Shown here in pieces: positions 54,066 through 64,000 of a stretch of 64,000 nucleotides of DNA. This stretch comes from Oreohelix idahoensis (Eukaryota; Mollusca; Gastropoda; Stylommatophora; Oreohelicidae): the NCBI GenBank assembly GCA_024509875.1, contig JAMPIV010011345.1:186001-250000 (forward strand), written 5' to 3'. The translations under genes and the position numbers were made by a program. Within the stretch, counting starts at the first letter, position 1. Each line of letters opens with the position of its first letter. Below the pieces are notes generated by a model. The model saw only the letters and a program-made list of their open reading frames with translations. It searched no databases and had not been told where the DNA came from.

Positions 54066-54470
54066 CACTAAACAAGTTTAACCATTGCCACCAGTGTGCT
54101 GTTAACTGAGTTTACTGGTAAAATTACTTATTAAGGACTTTTTAATTGACAACAACTGCCAAAGATAACAATAGTACCATAATCTGTGTAACATGATTTC
54201 TGCTGTTTTCATGTTTAGAAAGAGTGCAATGATTCTTACTAGCCCAGCTGAGGCATGTGACCATACCCTCAACATGGTAAAGTCACCAGCCACCTCAAGT
54301 TATTGCACCTGGTAAAGTCACCAGATGCTGTATATAACCATGCCCTCCATAAGGTGAGGATATCAGCTGCCACAAGTGACCAGATCCTACACTAAGTAAG
54401 GTTGCCTAGCCACTGCTAGTATTGACATACATTGCTTTGTTTCTTCATAAAAATTTTCTTCTTGGATCTT
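54066..54470. other. Intron, nothing recognised
   Basis: CACCAG-rich phrases (GGTAAAGTCACCAG, 54276 and 54311) recur loosely. No exon was seen. Confidence 0.45.
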
Positions 54471-54474
54471 TAGC

Positions 54475-54830
54475 CCCTGACTGACAAAGTAGTCAGCGGT
54501 TATCACGCCTAGTGGCATCTTGTAGGGCAGCAACAAGCTATCCCTATTTTGCTCAGTCGGTGGCCATCCTTTGTGCCTTGCACCAACTATGGTTCATGCT
54601 TTGCATCTCAGCCTCCACTGTTCTCCACCATGTTGTCTTTGGTCTGCCTCTCTTTCGTCGTCCTTCTGGGGTTCATAGCATATCAGCCGTGAAGAAGGTG
54701 TCTGGGTCCCTTCTGTGGACATGGCCAACCCAGTTCCAGCATCTGCCTGCAGTGATAGTGTGCACACATTTTCGACTGCACCATGTAAGTAGTTCCTGGT
54801 TGGAGATGGTATACGGCCAAAAGAATATAA
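54475..54830 (-). mobile_element. 5'-truncated copy of the LINE at 55644
   Basis: The minus strand encodes, with some damage, WNWVGHVHRRDPDT, LWTPEGRRKRGRPKTTWWRT and VEAEMQSMNHSW, closely matching the C terminus of the protein at 55891-58920. The end differs and no clear GAA tail remains on its 3' side. Confidence 0.8.
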
Positions 54831-54899
54831 ATATATTTCATTGTATTTCCTATTTTCATCCTTATGAAGCATGAATCTATCCTTGACCTCATTGAAAGA

Positions 54900-55070
54900 A
54901 GCCTGCATCATAGCACATGGTCTTGCAGCAGTGGTTTATTGTAGCAATTTGTTTTACACAGTGAGGTTACCAGCCTCATGTACAACCTCACAATAGTTGC
55001 CTTAAATAACCTGATATAACAGTCTTCATGCCACTTCTCATCCCTCTGCCTGATGAAGCAGTAGTCATAT
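54900..55070 (-). repeat. Dispersed repeat
   Basis: On the minus strand it contains TGAGGTTGTACATGAGGCTG and GGTAACCTCACTGTGTAAAA, then CAATAAACCACTGCTGCAAG, the same order as in the repeats at 3030 and 4480. Confidence 0.5.
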
Positions 55071-55289
55071 ACACACATATGCATGCACACATACACATTA
55101 CCATTTTCTTTTGCTCTCATCCTTAATCAGTCATTTTCCTCCTGTATCTATTTCTTCTCATGTTGATGCAGATAGCAGGGCTCTCTCAACATTCATGACA
55201 CATAAATTACTTCGACAAATATTAATACAGGAATAATATTCCAAACTTAATTTTAACTTGCAGTTTAATAAAACAAATAATCAAAAACA

Positions 55290-55643
55290 ACTGTAAAGAA
55301 GATTCGCTGAACACGTGGGCACAGGCTAAAACAGGAAGAAGACTGTTCATTCACCTAAAAGCCCTAAATAAGGAAGATACTATCAATCATATCAAACAAA
55401 GATATCAAACCAAAATTTTCAGATCAAGTACAGGTCATTCTACACTAAATGGCCAAAGAAACAGAATGTGTTCACAAAATATAGCAAAATGTAGACACTG
55501 CCGAAACCCATTGGAGACAGTAGAACACCATCTACTACAGCGCCCTGCACTCCAGGGAATGAGACAACAACTGCTACCACACAACCCATCCATAGACAAT
55601 ACACTGTAGGGCAACCCAAAACAGCTTATACAAACTGCGCAGT
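55290..55643 (+). pseudogene. LINE C-terminal Cys/His fragment, interrupted
   Basis: The + strand encodes a fragment with GRRLFIHLKALNKED, RSSTGHSTLNGQRNRMCSQN and KCRHCRNPLETVEHHLLQRP, the terminal Cys/His domain of a LINE (C-x2-C-x7-H-x4, with the last Cys changed). A stop follows. The complete LINE at 55644 inserted inside it; its remainder resumes at 58980. Confidence 0.65.
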
Positions 55644-58600
55644 CTGCCATCAATGGTACCTATACCTTGTAGCGGTATGGCAGCTTGTGTACCCTGACAA
55701 TCCCCAGAGCTATGCCAGTGGGAGTTTTACTCCTGGTAGGTTCAACCATGCTGGACTGGTCTGCGTGGGTAGGGGTCAGACAAAAGCTGGTACCCTGGTC
55801 CTCCAGGTTGGGGGTTTTAGCACAGGGCCGACACCCCTGTCTGTGTAAAAAATCACACACGTTACGGAAACAGCAATAAATGGAAATACTTTGATGCGGG
55901 ACGGACATCCGGAGTCTCAGGCTCGTATGACTGACAGTGGTGAAAGCCGAAAGGAAGCCACTGGCATGAAAACGGATGCCCAGACCGCAAAACACGAAAC
56001 CAGAATTGGTTTTTGGAATGTCAGAACTATGAATGAGGCAGGAAAGCTGAGACAGATTACAGCAGAGATGAGGAATTACAAACTACATATCCTGGGAATA
56101 AGCGAGAGCAGATGGACAGGGATGGGGAGAATAAAAACAGCTACAGGGGAAACAGTACTTTATTCTGGTAGAGAGGACGGTCAGCACAACGAAGGTGTAG
56201 CCATTATCCTTAAGAAAGGAATGGAAAGGTCTCTACTGGAATGGAAACCCATTAACAACAGACTAATAAGAGCAAGACTGAGAGGGAGATTCACCAACAC
56301 CACAATTATACAATGTTATGCACCAACAAATGACAGCGACGAAGAGATCAAGGACGAGTTCTATCAACAGGTACAAAAGGAAATGGAAACTGTACCCAGG
56401 TACGATCTTATTATAGTAATGGGAGACCTAAATGCGAAAGTTGGAACACACAATAATTATAACGAAAGAGTAATGGGGAAATGCGGCAGTGGAACAGTAA
56501 ATGAGAATGGGGACAAATTAATAAGCTTCTGCAGTATTAACAACCTGGTCATCGGAGGAACACTTTTTCAACACAAAGAAGTGCACAAGTTAACATGGGA
56601 ATCACCAAACGGACGAGACAAAAACCAGATAGATCACATAATGATCAATGGCAGATGGAGACATGCACTACAAGACGTGAAAGTAAGAAGAGGCGCAGAT
56701 GTGGGAAGTGATCATCACCTAGTAGTAGCAAGACTGAAGGTGAAACTCAGAGCTGCTGGACCAGTTGCAGTCAAACAGAAAAGATACAACATCACGAAAC
56801 TTAAGGACCCCCTCACCAGAAAAGCGTTTGTGGTCGACGTAAAGAGACGATATCTGATTACCAAAAGCCAGGAAAGAACAGAGACCGACGATGTGGACCA
56901 GAAATTCAACACCATCTCAACAATATATAAAGAAAGCAGCAAGTCATGCTTGGGATTCCAGGAAAGAAAGAGCCAAGACTGGATAACACCAGAAACGCTA
57001 AACACCATAGCGAAGAGAAAGGAAATGAAAAGGAAGAAAACAGAAGCTAAGTCTCCCAGGTTAAAGGCAATATATAGTGAACAGTACAGTCAGCTGGACA
57101 AGGAAGTAAAACGTCAAACCCGTGCTAACAAAAGGACATTTCTGGATGACCTTGCAAGACAGGCAGAAGAGGCAGCACTGAGAAATGAACAAAGCACAGT
57201 TTATAAAATAACTAAAGCTATCAGTGGAAAACGAGGTGCAAACAACATAACGTTAGTAAGAGACAAGCAAGGAAATCTCATCACCACAGCACAGGGGCAG
57301 GAAACAAGGTGGGCAGAGCACTTCAGAGAAACACTGAATAAGGAACCACCAGAGACTCAGCTGAATGTTCCTGAGGCTGAAAGTGACTTAGACGTAAATA
57401 CAGACATTCCACGAAAAGAAGAAATTATCACAGCTATCAAAGGGCTAAAAAATGGAAAAGCGCCTGGTCACGACAATCTGAATGCTGAGCTATTCAAGAC
57501 AGACCCTGAACTAGCAGCAGAACTATTAGAACCACTATTTGCACAAGTCTGGGAAACTGAGACAACACCAACAGAGTGGAGTAAAGGAACAATTGTCAAA
57601 TTGCCCAAGAAGGGCGACCTTGCAGACTGCAACAACTGGAGAGGAATTACCCTCCTCTCAGTTCCCAGCAAAATACTAGGCAGGATAATCATCCAGAGAA
57701 TTTCAAAAGCAGTTGACCATAAACTGAGGAAAGAACAAGCGGGCTTCAGAAAGAACAGAAGATGTGCAGATCATATATTTGCCCTCAGGAACATTATAGA
57801 GCAGTGCTCAGAATGGCAGAGACAGCTGTACATTAACTTTGTTGATTTTGAAAAGGCTTTCGACAGCATACACAGGGACAGCCTATGGAAAATTCTGAGG
57901 GCTTATGGAATTCCCAGCCGCATTGTTTCCATTATAAAAAGCCTCTATTCTAACTTTACGTGCAGTGTTGGATCGAGTAATGTAACTTTCGAAGTGAAAA
58001 CAGGAGTACGACAGGGATGCCCCTTATCAACAACATTATTTTTGACAGTCATAGATTGGGTGATGCGCCAGACAACAGAGGGCAGTCCAAGAGGAATTAG
58101 ATGGACAACGTTTTCTACACTGGAAGATTTGGAATATGCAGATGACATTGCACTGCTCGCGCATTCACACCAACACATTCAAGACAAAACTGATAGACTG
58201 AATAAGTATGGCCAGCAGGTTGGCCTGAACATCAATCTGAAGAAGACAGAGGTCATGACACTAAATGTGGGCAATCCTGAGCCAATAACAGTAAGGAACC
58301 AGAAGTTAGAACAGACAGACACATTTACTTACCTAGGAAGCATAGTAACACCTGACGGCGGAACAAGCAAGGACATTAACAACAGAATGAATAAAGCGAG
58401 AACAGCCTTTGCTATTCTCAACAACATTTGGAAGTCTTCCCAGTACAGCACAAACACCAAATTAAGACTGTATGAGAGCTGCGTACTTTCTGTGCTTCTC
58501 TATGGTGCGGAATGTTGGAGAGTAACAGAGAAGGAAATGTCGAAACTGTCCTCCTTCCACACAATCTGCCTAAGGAAAATTCTCCGAATCTTTTGGCCAA

Positions 58601-58967
58601 ACACCATCAGCAACCAAGAACTACTTATTCGGAGTAACCAGGAGGACATGCACACCATCATAGCTGGCAGACGCTGGAGTTGGGTTGGCCATGTCCTCAG
58701 AAGGGACCCTGATACCATCGCAAGAACAGCTATGCTATGGACCCCCGAGGGAAAGCGAAAGAGAGGCCGACCAAAAACAACTTGGCGGAGAACTGTGGAA
58801 GCTGAGATGCAAAGAATGAACCACAGTTGGGGCACTGTACGAAGGATGGCCGCCGACCGAGCAAAGTGGAATCAATTTGTTGCTGCCCTACAAGACGCCA
58901 CCAGGCGTGATGGCCGCTGACTGCTTTGACGGTTGGCGGTTATGGATCAAAGAAGAAGAAGAAGAAG
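55644..58967 (+). mobile_element. Full-length LINE with GAA tail, apparently intact
   Basis: AAACTGCGCAGT at 55632-55643 and 58968-58979 is the target duplication. The 3324-bp element has a 247-bp 5'UTR, one long frame, a 47-bp 3'UTR and six GAA units. Other copies or relatives in the window are 54475-54830 and, more distant, 11005-12435. The frame is unbroken and the duplications are perfect, so it may be a young, competent copy. Confidence 0.93.
55891..58920 (+). CDS. LINE endonuclease/reverse transcriptase, intact
   Basis: 1009 codons. Endonuclease (about 30-270): GFWNVRTMNEAGKL, LGISESRWTGMG with the catalytic Glu present, GDLNAKVGTHNNYNERVMG and SDHHLVVA. Reverse transcriptase (about 510-780): WSKGTIVKLPKKGDLADCNN, EQAGFRKNRRCADHIFALRN, VDFEKAFDSIHRDSLWKILR, GVRQGCPLSTTLF and YADDIALL. 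C terminus: LLYGAECWRVTEKE, WSWVGHVLRRD and GKRKRGRPKTTWRRTVEAEM. Its product would nick the target and copy RNA from the nick. The start at 55891 is the first ATG of the frame; translation could also begin at Met13 or Met26. The order and single frame are RTE-like; exact clade not determined. Confidence 0.95.
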   Translation: MMRDGHPESQARMTDSGESRKEATGMKTDAQTAKHETRIGFWNVRTMNEAGKLRQITAEMRNYKLHILGISESRWTGMGRIKTATGETVLYSGREDGQHNEGVAIILKKGMERSLLEWKPINNRLIRARLRGRFTNTTIIQCYAPTNDSDEEIKDEFYQQVQKEMETVPRYDLIIVMGDLNAKVGTHNNYNERVMGKCGSGTVNENGDKLISFCSINNLVIGGTLFQHKEVHKLTWESPNGRDKNQIDHIMINGRWRHALQDVKVRRGADVGSDHHLVVARLKVKLRAAGPVAVKQKRYNITKLKDPLTRKAFVVDVKRRYLITKSQERTETDDVDQKFNTISTIYKESSKSCLGFQERKSQDWITPETLNTIAKRKEMKRKKTEAKSPRLKAIYSEQYSQLDKEVKRQTRANKRTFLDDLARQAEEAALRNEQSTVYKITKAISGKRGANNITLVRDKQGNLITTAQGQETRWAEHFRETLNKEPPETQLNVPEAESDLDVNTDIPRKEEIITAIKGLKNGKAPGHDNLNAELFKTDPELAAELLEPLFAQVWETETTPTEWSKGTIVKLPKKGDLADCNNWRGITLLSVPSKILGRIIIQRISKAVDHKLRKEQAGFRKNRRCADHIFALRNIIEQCSEWQRQLYINFVDFEKAFDSIHRDSLWKILRAYGIPSRIVSIIKSLYSNFTCSVGSSNVTFEVKTGVRQGCPLSTTLFLTVIDWVMRQTTEGSPRGIRWTTFSTLEDLEYADDIALLAHSHQHIQDKTDRLNKYGQQVGLNINLKKTEVMTLNVGNPEPITVRNQKLEQTDTFTYLGSIVTPDGGTSKDINNRMNKARTAFAILNNIWKSSQYSTNTKLRLYESCVLSVLLYGAECWRVTEKEMSKLSSFHTICLRKILRIFWPNTISNQELLIRSNQEDMHTIIAGRRWSWVGHVLRRDPDTIARTAMLWTPEGKRKRGRPKTTWRRTVEAEMQRMNHSWGTVRRMAADRAKWNQFVAALQDATRRDGR

Positions 58968-58979
58968 AAACTGCGCAGT

Positions 58980-59280
58980 ACCACATAATGGCATCAAGGT
59001 CATCAAGAGCTGACACTTGATGACAGTGGATCAAGTCAAGTCAACTTGCAGATTAGGTAAAAATAATCTTTTTCTCTTTTTTTTTCAACATGTCCAGCCC
59101 TTATGAGTCATGCCTCAAGCATAATATGTTTGCATGACATTCTGTCTTTGATGGTCTCTCTGTTTTACAATTTCCATCAGTCATTTAATTTCTGTTCACT
59201 TTCTTCTCCATATTCTTTACTTTTGATTCCTTGAATTCATCCATTAACACATTAACAATAATATAAACAGTATCTCTTAC
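58980..59280. other. Rest of the interrupted LINE fragment, then intron
   Basis: 58980-59045 continues the LINE fragment from 55643 (CCACATAATGGCATCAAGG...GTCAAGTCAA). The rest is AT-rich intron. Confidence 0.45.
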
Positions 59281-59449
59281 TCAAAAGGTGGCATTTGCAG
59301 GTCTTCTGGAGTCAAGGGTTTTTCATTTAGGTACCACCGCTTATCAATTTCACAGCAGCTGTCCCCGTAAGCAAGAACACTAATATCAATGACATCATCG
59401 GTTGATATTTCATTGACCTCCTTTGGCCGTTTAGTAACCACAATGGAAT
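59281..59449 (-). CDS. Ig-domain membrane protein, first half of the Ig domain
   Basis: 169 bp, acceptor TTATATTTCAG, donor TTTTGA|GTAAGA. It encodes DSIVVTKRPKEVNEISTDDV, then IDISVLAYGDSCCEIDKRW and YLNEKPLTPEDLQMPPF. The W of KRWYLNEKPL is the conserved C-strand Trp. The usual first Cys of the fold, two residues before A-x-G-D, is Val here; instead there is a Cys pair five residues later. The upstream side is phase 1, so more coding exons precede it; none was recognised between here and 64000. The position next to the membrane and the L1-like tail suggest the last Ig domain of a cell-adhesion protein. Confidence 0.75.
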
Positions 59450-62400
59450 CTGAAATATAAATGAAAAAATATAGCAGTGTATTCTGAATATTTTGATGAT
59501 ACATTATGTTAATTTGCAAATAAACACAAACATTCCACACTTGTTACCAATGTCATCAACTTGTTTTTTTCCATGAAAAAAATCCAATACATGAAATGAG
59601 ATTTGCTATGATGTCAGATTGATTATTCAAAATAATTTTTTCAGACCTAAAGATCTTTAATATTTGGACTTGCGCCCTAATATAAACAACGGGGTTGAAC
59701 AGAACGCACCTTGCCAAAACGAGGCAAAATTTTATTTAAAAAAATAAGCAATGATGTCATTTCATGTTTGTTAAGATGTTAGCCTCTACCTATCAGTTCA
59801 ATTATGGGTCAATATCCTTATTCTTGAGAGGCATGATCACTGTTACCGGGTGTTTTTCGTCTCTTATGTTGTCATTGGTGTTGACAGATCTGTCGGGCCT
59901 GTTAATGTGGCTGACGTACTGGTAGATGGCTCGAATATATATGTGGGCCGTTGCTTTGGCTTATGGTGATGACCTGGTTAATGATTATGGGACCCGGTAA
60001 TGATGTAAGATGAGTCAAGACAATATGACCAACTGGTCACGGATAAACTCGTACTCGTTGCAAGAGTAATTGACGACTGTCATAGATTTTGATAGGTATT
60101 TAAGATAGATTCTGGTCCCATCTGAATAGAACTGAAAAAGGTGGTAACTCAGTGAGAGATAAGGTAAAGAAATAGATTTCACGAGTGAATGGTTAAAGGT
60201 AGAACCTGTCCCTGGATTGAGAAGATACTCTAGTCCAGCCTATCTTTATGACTGAAATTTGTTTATCAGTCAACTCTCCCTTCCATATATATTAACATCT
60301 ACACTATTAACCACTCACACACACACAGATAAGTGATGACAATCAGATGCACAAACGTGAAAACTATAGTAAATGGGGTATGGATATTGGGCTAAGCTGA
60401 TCCAACACAGGTAAATAAGTTTTTTTAAGTTTATTATCATAAAAAAACTTCACAATATCCAATATCAATAGCAATATAAAAATCATGGGTTACAGAAATT
60501 AAAGAAATATAAAAACCCATAGGTGCAATCCTCTCTGTTGAGACAAGATCCCCCCAGAATGAAGTTAATAACCCCAAAAGGTCAAAAGATTTTGCGCTAT
60601 GGTATAGAATTTGAATATACTGTAAAGAACAGAGTTCCTAATTAATCTATCCTGAAAATAACAGTATTAGCAAACAAAAAGAAGAACAAAAGTGAGTACA
60701 ATGATTATACAATAGAAGAATTATTCACTCTCTTTCTCTCTACTCTGACAAACCTGTGGCCACATTCAGTCATGCTTACCTAATAGTTGGTTTAACAACA
60801 TCTGGAACATATCTCCATGATACATGCAACAAATCCAGTGTTGGGTTTTGGCAAAATAAGCCCCAGTTGTTCCTCCAAGGCTGATTAATCCTCCTACTGG
60901 GGAACGCTTATTTTGTTACTGTAAATTGGATCTGTTTATGTCACATCAATTAGACCAGGTAGGAAAATAATTACGAGATCAAATGTTCAGTGTTCAGTAG
61001 CTTGTAATTCCGAGAATTAAAGAGAATGTTAGGTGAGTAAATCTTTCTGAATAAATCCTCGCCACAACACAGTGGTCAGTAGTCGGGTAGTGTTAAGTTT
61101 GATATTTTCGCCACAGCAGGCTGAATGTAAATGAAAATGAAAAGAAATCTGGGTATCTATATGTCCAGTTATAATTATTCTTATTTGTCAAATGTTCTCT
61201 CTCTCTCTGGGTAAAACTAGAGGGCCGAACAGGTCAACCTCGAAGACCCGATATACATAAGAATGTTTCTGGTACTATTTGACTTAGACCCCTTTTCTCA
61301 GATTAGGCCGCTGGTAGGTTTGGTTTGTGACCCGTACTAGATTTAGGAAGAAAATGCAAAACATTAAATCACACTATCAGTATTCTATCCTAACCCGCGT
61401 AATGTATTATTTCTTATTCATATGGTTATTAAATTAGATTAGAAACCACAAATGTCTAGCTTATCTTATCGTTTTATTAACCCGTGAAATAAGCGCTAGT
61501 CATTTACAAAATTACACCTAATGGATTAGAGATAAATATATATTTCGTCAGTACTCTAACGCCTAGTGCATTTACTAGTCAATTAAAATATCTCTTTCTG
61601 CGTAATAGCGAGTAGTCAAATTTACGTTAAGCTGGGAAAAATTAGCTATATGTTATTTAATACGCTAGCCAATTAACACAGAAAATCCTAGTGAAATATA
61701 CTGACAAACTTTTTAACAATTAAATCACTCAAAATTCTAGTATATATATTTACTGCAACACAGAAAATGAAATTATCTCCATGAAATACTAAGTAATTCC
61801 ACTTGTACAATGGGTCTAGGATTCATGCTAGATATTCCGAAAATTCTGTGGCTACTAGATAAATTGATTTTAAAGGATGGGGTATATACATGAAATTGGT
61901 ACAAATTCACTAGCTCGTGCGAGATATCGCACCTTAACCCGTATTTTGGGCAAATCTGCGGTTCATTCCTGAATGAAAGCTTTATTTCACACTTATGCCG
62001 ACCGCACAGACATTTGCTAGCGAGCAGACGACTTTGATCTCGACTCTTACAGTAGCTAATTACGTTCCACGAACAAACGGGTGAGGTCGGTAACTGTGGT
62101 TATCGCCCCTTTCTTTTCTTCATTCGCTTACTCCCCCCTGTCAAATATAACCATCAAAGGTACGTCTTCTGACTTATCCCCTTGATTCTACCATTAGACA
62201 ACCCGTTCTTTCTTCGTTCGGCATTCTAGTCTGATCTGTCAAAATTTCAACGATTGCCCAATCGCTCACATGATAATTCAGTTAACGGCTCTTCTCGCTG
62301 GCTGTTTACCTGTCCCATTGTGGACTAGCTAATAGGTCTGTTTGTAAATACTCGCTAGTGAATGTAAGACAGAGAAAAAAAATAGGCGTGGCTAGAATAT

Positions 62401-62920
62401 GAGTTAAGACAGATATTAGAGTGTAGGGGTTCTGTGTTTAACAAAACCGTGCATACTAATAAGGAAGCAAAGGTGGGAAATCATGTAATCTATTTACATA
62501 ACCTGTCACAATGACAACATGTTTATTCTCGACGAAACTTGTACATCAGGAGTTCACAGACATTCTTCATCAGCATGGTCATAGTAAAAATGTACATAGT
62601 CAATAACAATCAACATGGACGTTGACCGACCATACTAGCCGCTGCCACATCAAGGTTAGCGGAAGCTCTATGGCAACATATTGGTAGGATACATGGGTTT
62701 ACAAAATTGACCATGTTAAATCTTTGAGCATATATATATTTAATTATGATCCCAATAGCTCCTGGCGTTAACGGGATGCACTAGCAGCTGACATAGCTGG
62801 TCAAGGCTGAAGCTCTGCCGTAACAATACAGAAGACTAAGTATCAGAGGCTAGATACTTCAAACGAGCTATTTTCTGGCTAAATATTTGCAATAAAAGAT
62901 TCTTGGTATAGTTCACTCAA
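59450..62920. other. No gene recognised; possible solo LTR
   Basis: TGTTGTCATTG at 59867 and its exact complement CAATGACAACA ending at 62519 face each other 2653 bp apart. This is the size of the LTRs above, and the interior has the same texture (AC run at 60307, TCCATATATATT, CG-poor then CG-richer right part). Flanking duplications were not found, so a solo LTR is only a suggestion. 62520-62920 shows nothing recognisable. Confidence 0.3.
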
Positions 62921-64000
62921 GAATATAAGTATTTAAATAAATAACACAGTATTTAATCAGTTTTACAAATTACGGTTCACAAGAAACAAGGGACGTTTCG
63001 GGTTTACCCTTCGTCAGCCACAAACAGGTGACAAAGACAAAAATTACATATAGGTACTACAAAACTATACGATGATGAGAAATATAAAAATATGAAACAA
63101 GAAAAGAACACAAAATACAGCAGTCACGAAACGAAAACAGGGTAGCAGCAATGGTAGTAGTGTAGTGTAAGTAAATAAATTAAGGGGCTGCTGTAAAACT
63201 GGTAAGGAATATAAGTATTTAAATAAATAACACGGTATTTAATCAGTTTTACAAATTATGGTTCACAAGAAACAAGGGACGTTTCGGGTTTTACCCTTCG
63301 TCAGCCACAAACAGGTGACAAAGACAAAAATTACATATAGGTACTTCAAAACTATACGATGATGAGAAATATAAAAATATGAAACAAGAGAAGAACACAA
63401 AATACAGCAGTCACGAAACGAAAACAGGGTAGCAGCAATGGTAGTAGTGTAGTGTAAGTAAATAAATTAAGGGGCTGCTGTAAAACTGGTAAGGAATATA
63501 AGTATTTAAATAAATAACACGGTATTTAATCAGTTTTACAAATCACGGTTCACAAGAAACAAGGGACGTTTCGGGTTTTACCCTTCGTCAGCCACAAACA
63601 GGTGACAAAGACAAAAATTACATATAGGTACTACAAAACTATACGATGATGAGAAATATAAAAATATGAAACAAGAAAAGAACACAAAATACAGCAGTCA
63701 CGAAACGAAAACAGGGTAGCAGCAATGGTAGTAGTATAGTGTAAGTAAATAAATTAAGGGGCTGCTGTAAAACTGGTAAGGAATATAAGTATTTAAATAA
63801 ATAACACGGTATTTAATCAGTTTTACAAATTACGGTTCACAAGAAACAAGGGACGTTTCGGGTTTTACCCTTCGTCAGCCACAAACAGGTGACAAAGACA
63901 AAAATTACATATAGGTACTACAAAACTATACGATGATGAGAAATATAAAAATATGAAACAAGAGAAGAACACAAAATACAGCAGTCACGAAACGAAAACG
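62921..64000. repeat. 287-bp tandem array, 3.8 copies, open at right edge
   Basis: GAATATAAGTATTTAAATAA starts units at 62921, 63207, 63494 and 63781. Units are about 98-99% alike (ATATAGGTACTAC or ACTTC, AACAAGAAAAG or AACAAGAGAAG), and the latter alternates A, G, A, G. The array continues past the window. A lone decayed relative lies at 22920-23110. Each unit carries the hammerhead-like motif described separately. Confidence 0.95.
63278..63304 (-). ncRNA. Hammerhead-ribozyme-like core in the satellite
   Basis: On the minus strand CTGACGA is followed by AGGG, a short TAAAA loop, CCC, then GAAAC and GTC. This fits the hammerhead order CUGANGA, stem II, GAAA, stem III, UH. Stem III would be only A-U and C-G (ACGU), which can form fully only between two copies, as in minimal dimeric hammerheads. 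One extra A sits before stem II. The same core is at 62992-63017 (loop one base shorter), 63565-63591 and 63852-63878. Small tandem repeats with such motifs make circular RNAs in several animals; activity here is inferred. Confidence 0.5.

Noticed and set aside
54512..54911. Open frames on both strands
   Set aside because: Explained by a damaged, minus-strand LINE C terminus in a third frame.

Overview
This is a gene-poor, AT-rich stretch of an animal nuclear genome. Introns follow GT-AG, there are several LINE and SINE families, and the two host genes belong to metazoan families. Repeat style (LINE families with GAA, GATGAT or TAAG tails, tRNA-derived SINEs with a shared core) suggests a marine invertebrate, most likely a lophotrochozoan such as a mollusc. 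That assignment is inference; an invertebrate deuterostome is not excluded.

Two host genes are visible. On the + strand are the last two coding exons of a peflin-type penta-EF-hand protein (3505-3648 and 10296-10522), split by a 6.6 kb intron full of transposons. On the - strand are the last four coding exons of an immunoglobulin-domain membrane protein (59281-59449, 52673-52815, 44137-44277, 42845-42918). All three splice phases agree. The tail looks like the juxtamembrane part of the L1/neuroglian family but stops early.

Almost everything else is mobile. In order: a piggyBac element with its own 393-bp satellite array (5213-9821); LINE debris (11.0-22.5 kb); an apparently intact 9.4 kb Ty3/gypsy element with integrase upstream of reverse transcriptase (Gmr1-like order) and 2.35 kb LTRs (23282-32650); a 53-bp minisatellite with a SINE inside (33.4-35.0 kb); an ORF1-only retroelement (39889-42172); a full-length LINE with a damaged endonuclease site (45190-48353); a TTAA-flanked DNA transposon remnant (50647-52332); a full-length LINE that looks intact (55644-58967); and a 287-bp tandem repeat carrying a hammerhead-like motif, running off the right edge (62921-64000).

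The most unusual signal is a possible histone mimicry theme. The ORF1-only element encodes a protein whose first residues (MTRTKQQAKKRK) resemble the histone H3 tail. The 5'UTR carries a 16-nt hairpin with the shape of the histone mRNA 3' stem-loop, the 3'UTR carries two more, and the same hairpin sits at the 3' ends of three SINEs, just before a purine-rich tail. This was read by eye and needs a covariance-model search and homologous copies.

Target-site duplications found by reading the flanks fix the limits of most young insertions and the order of nested events.
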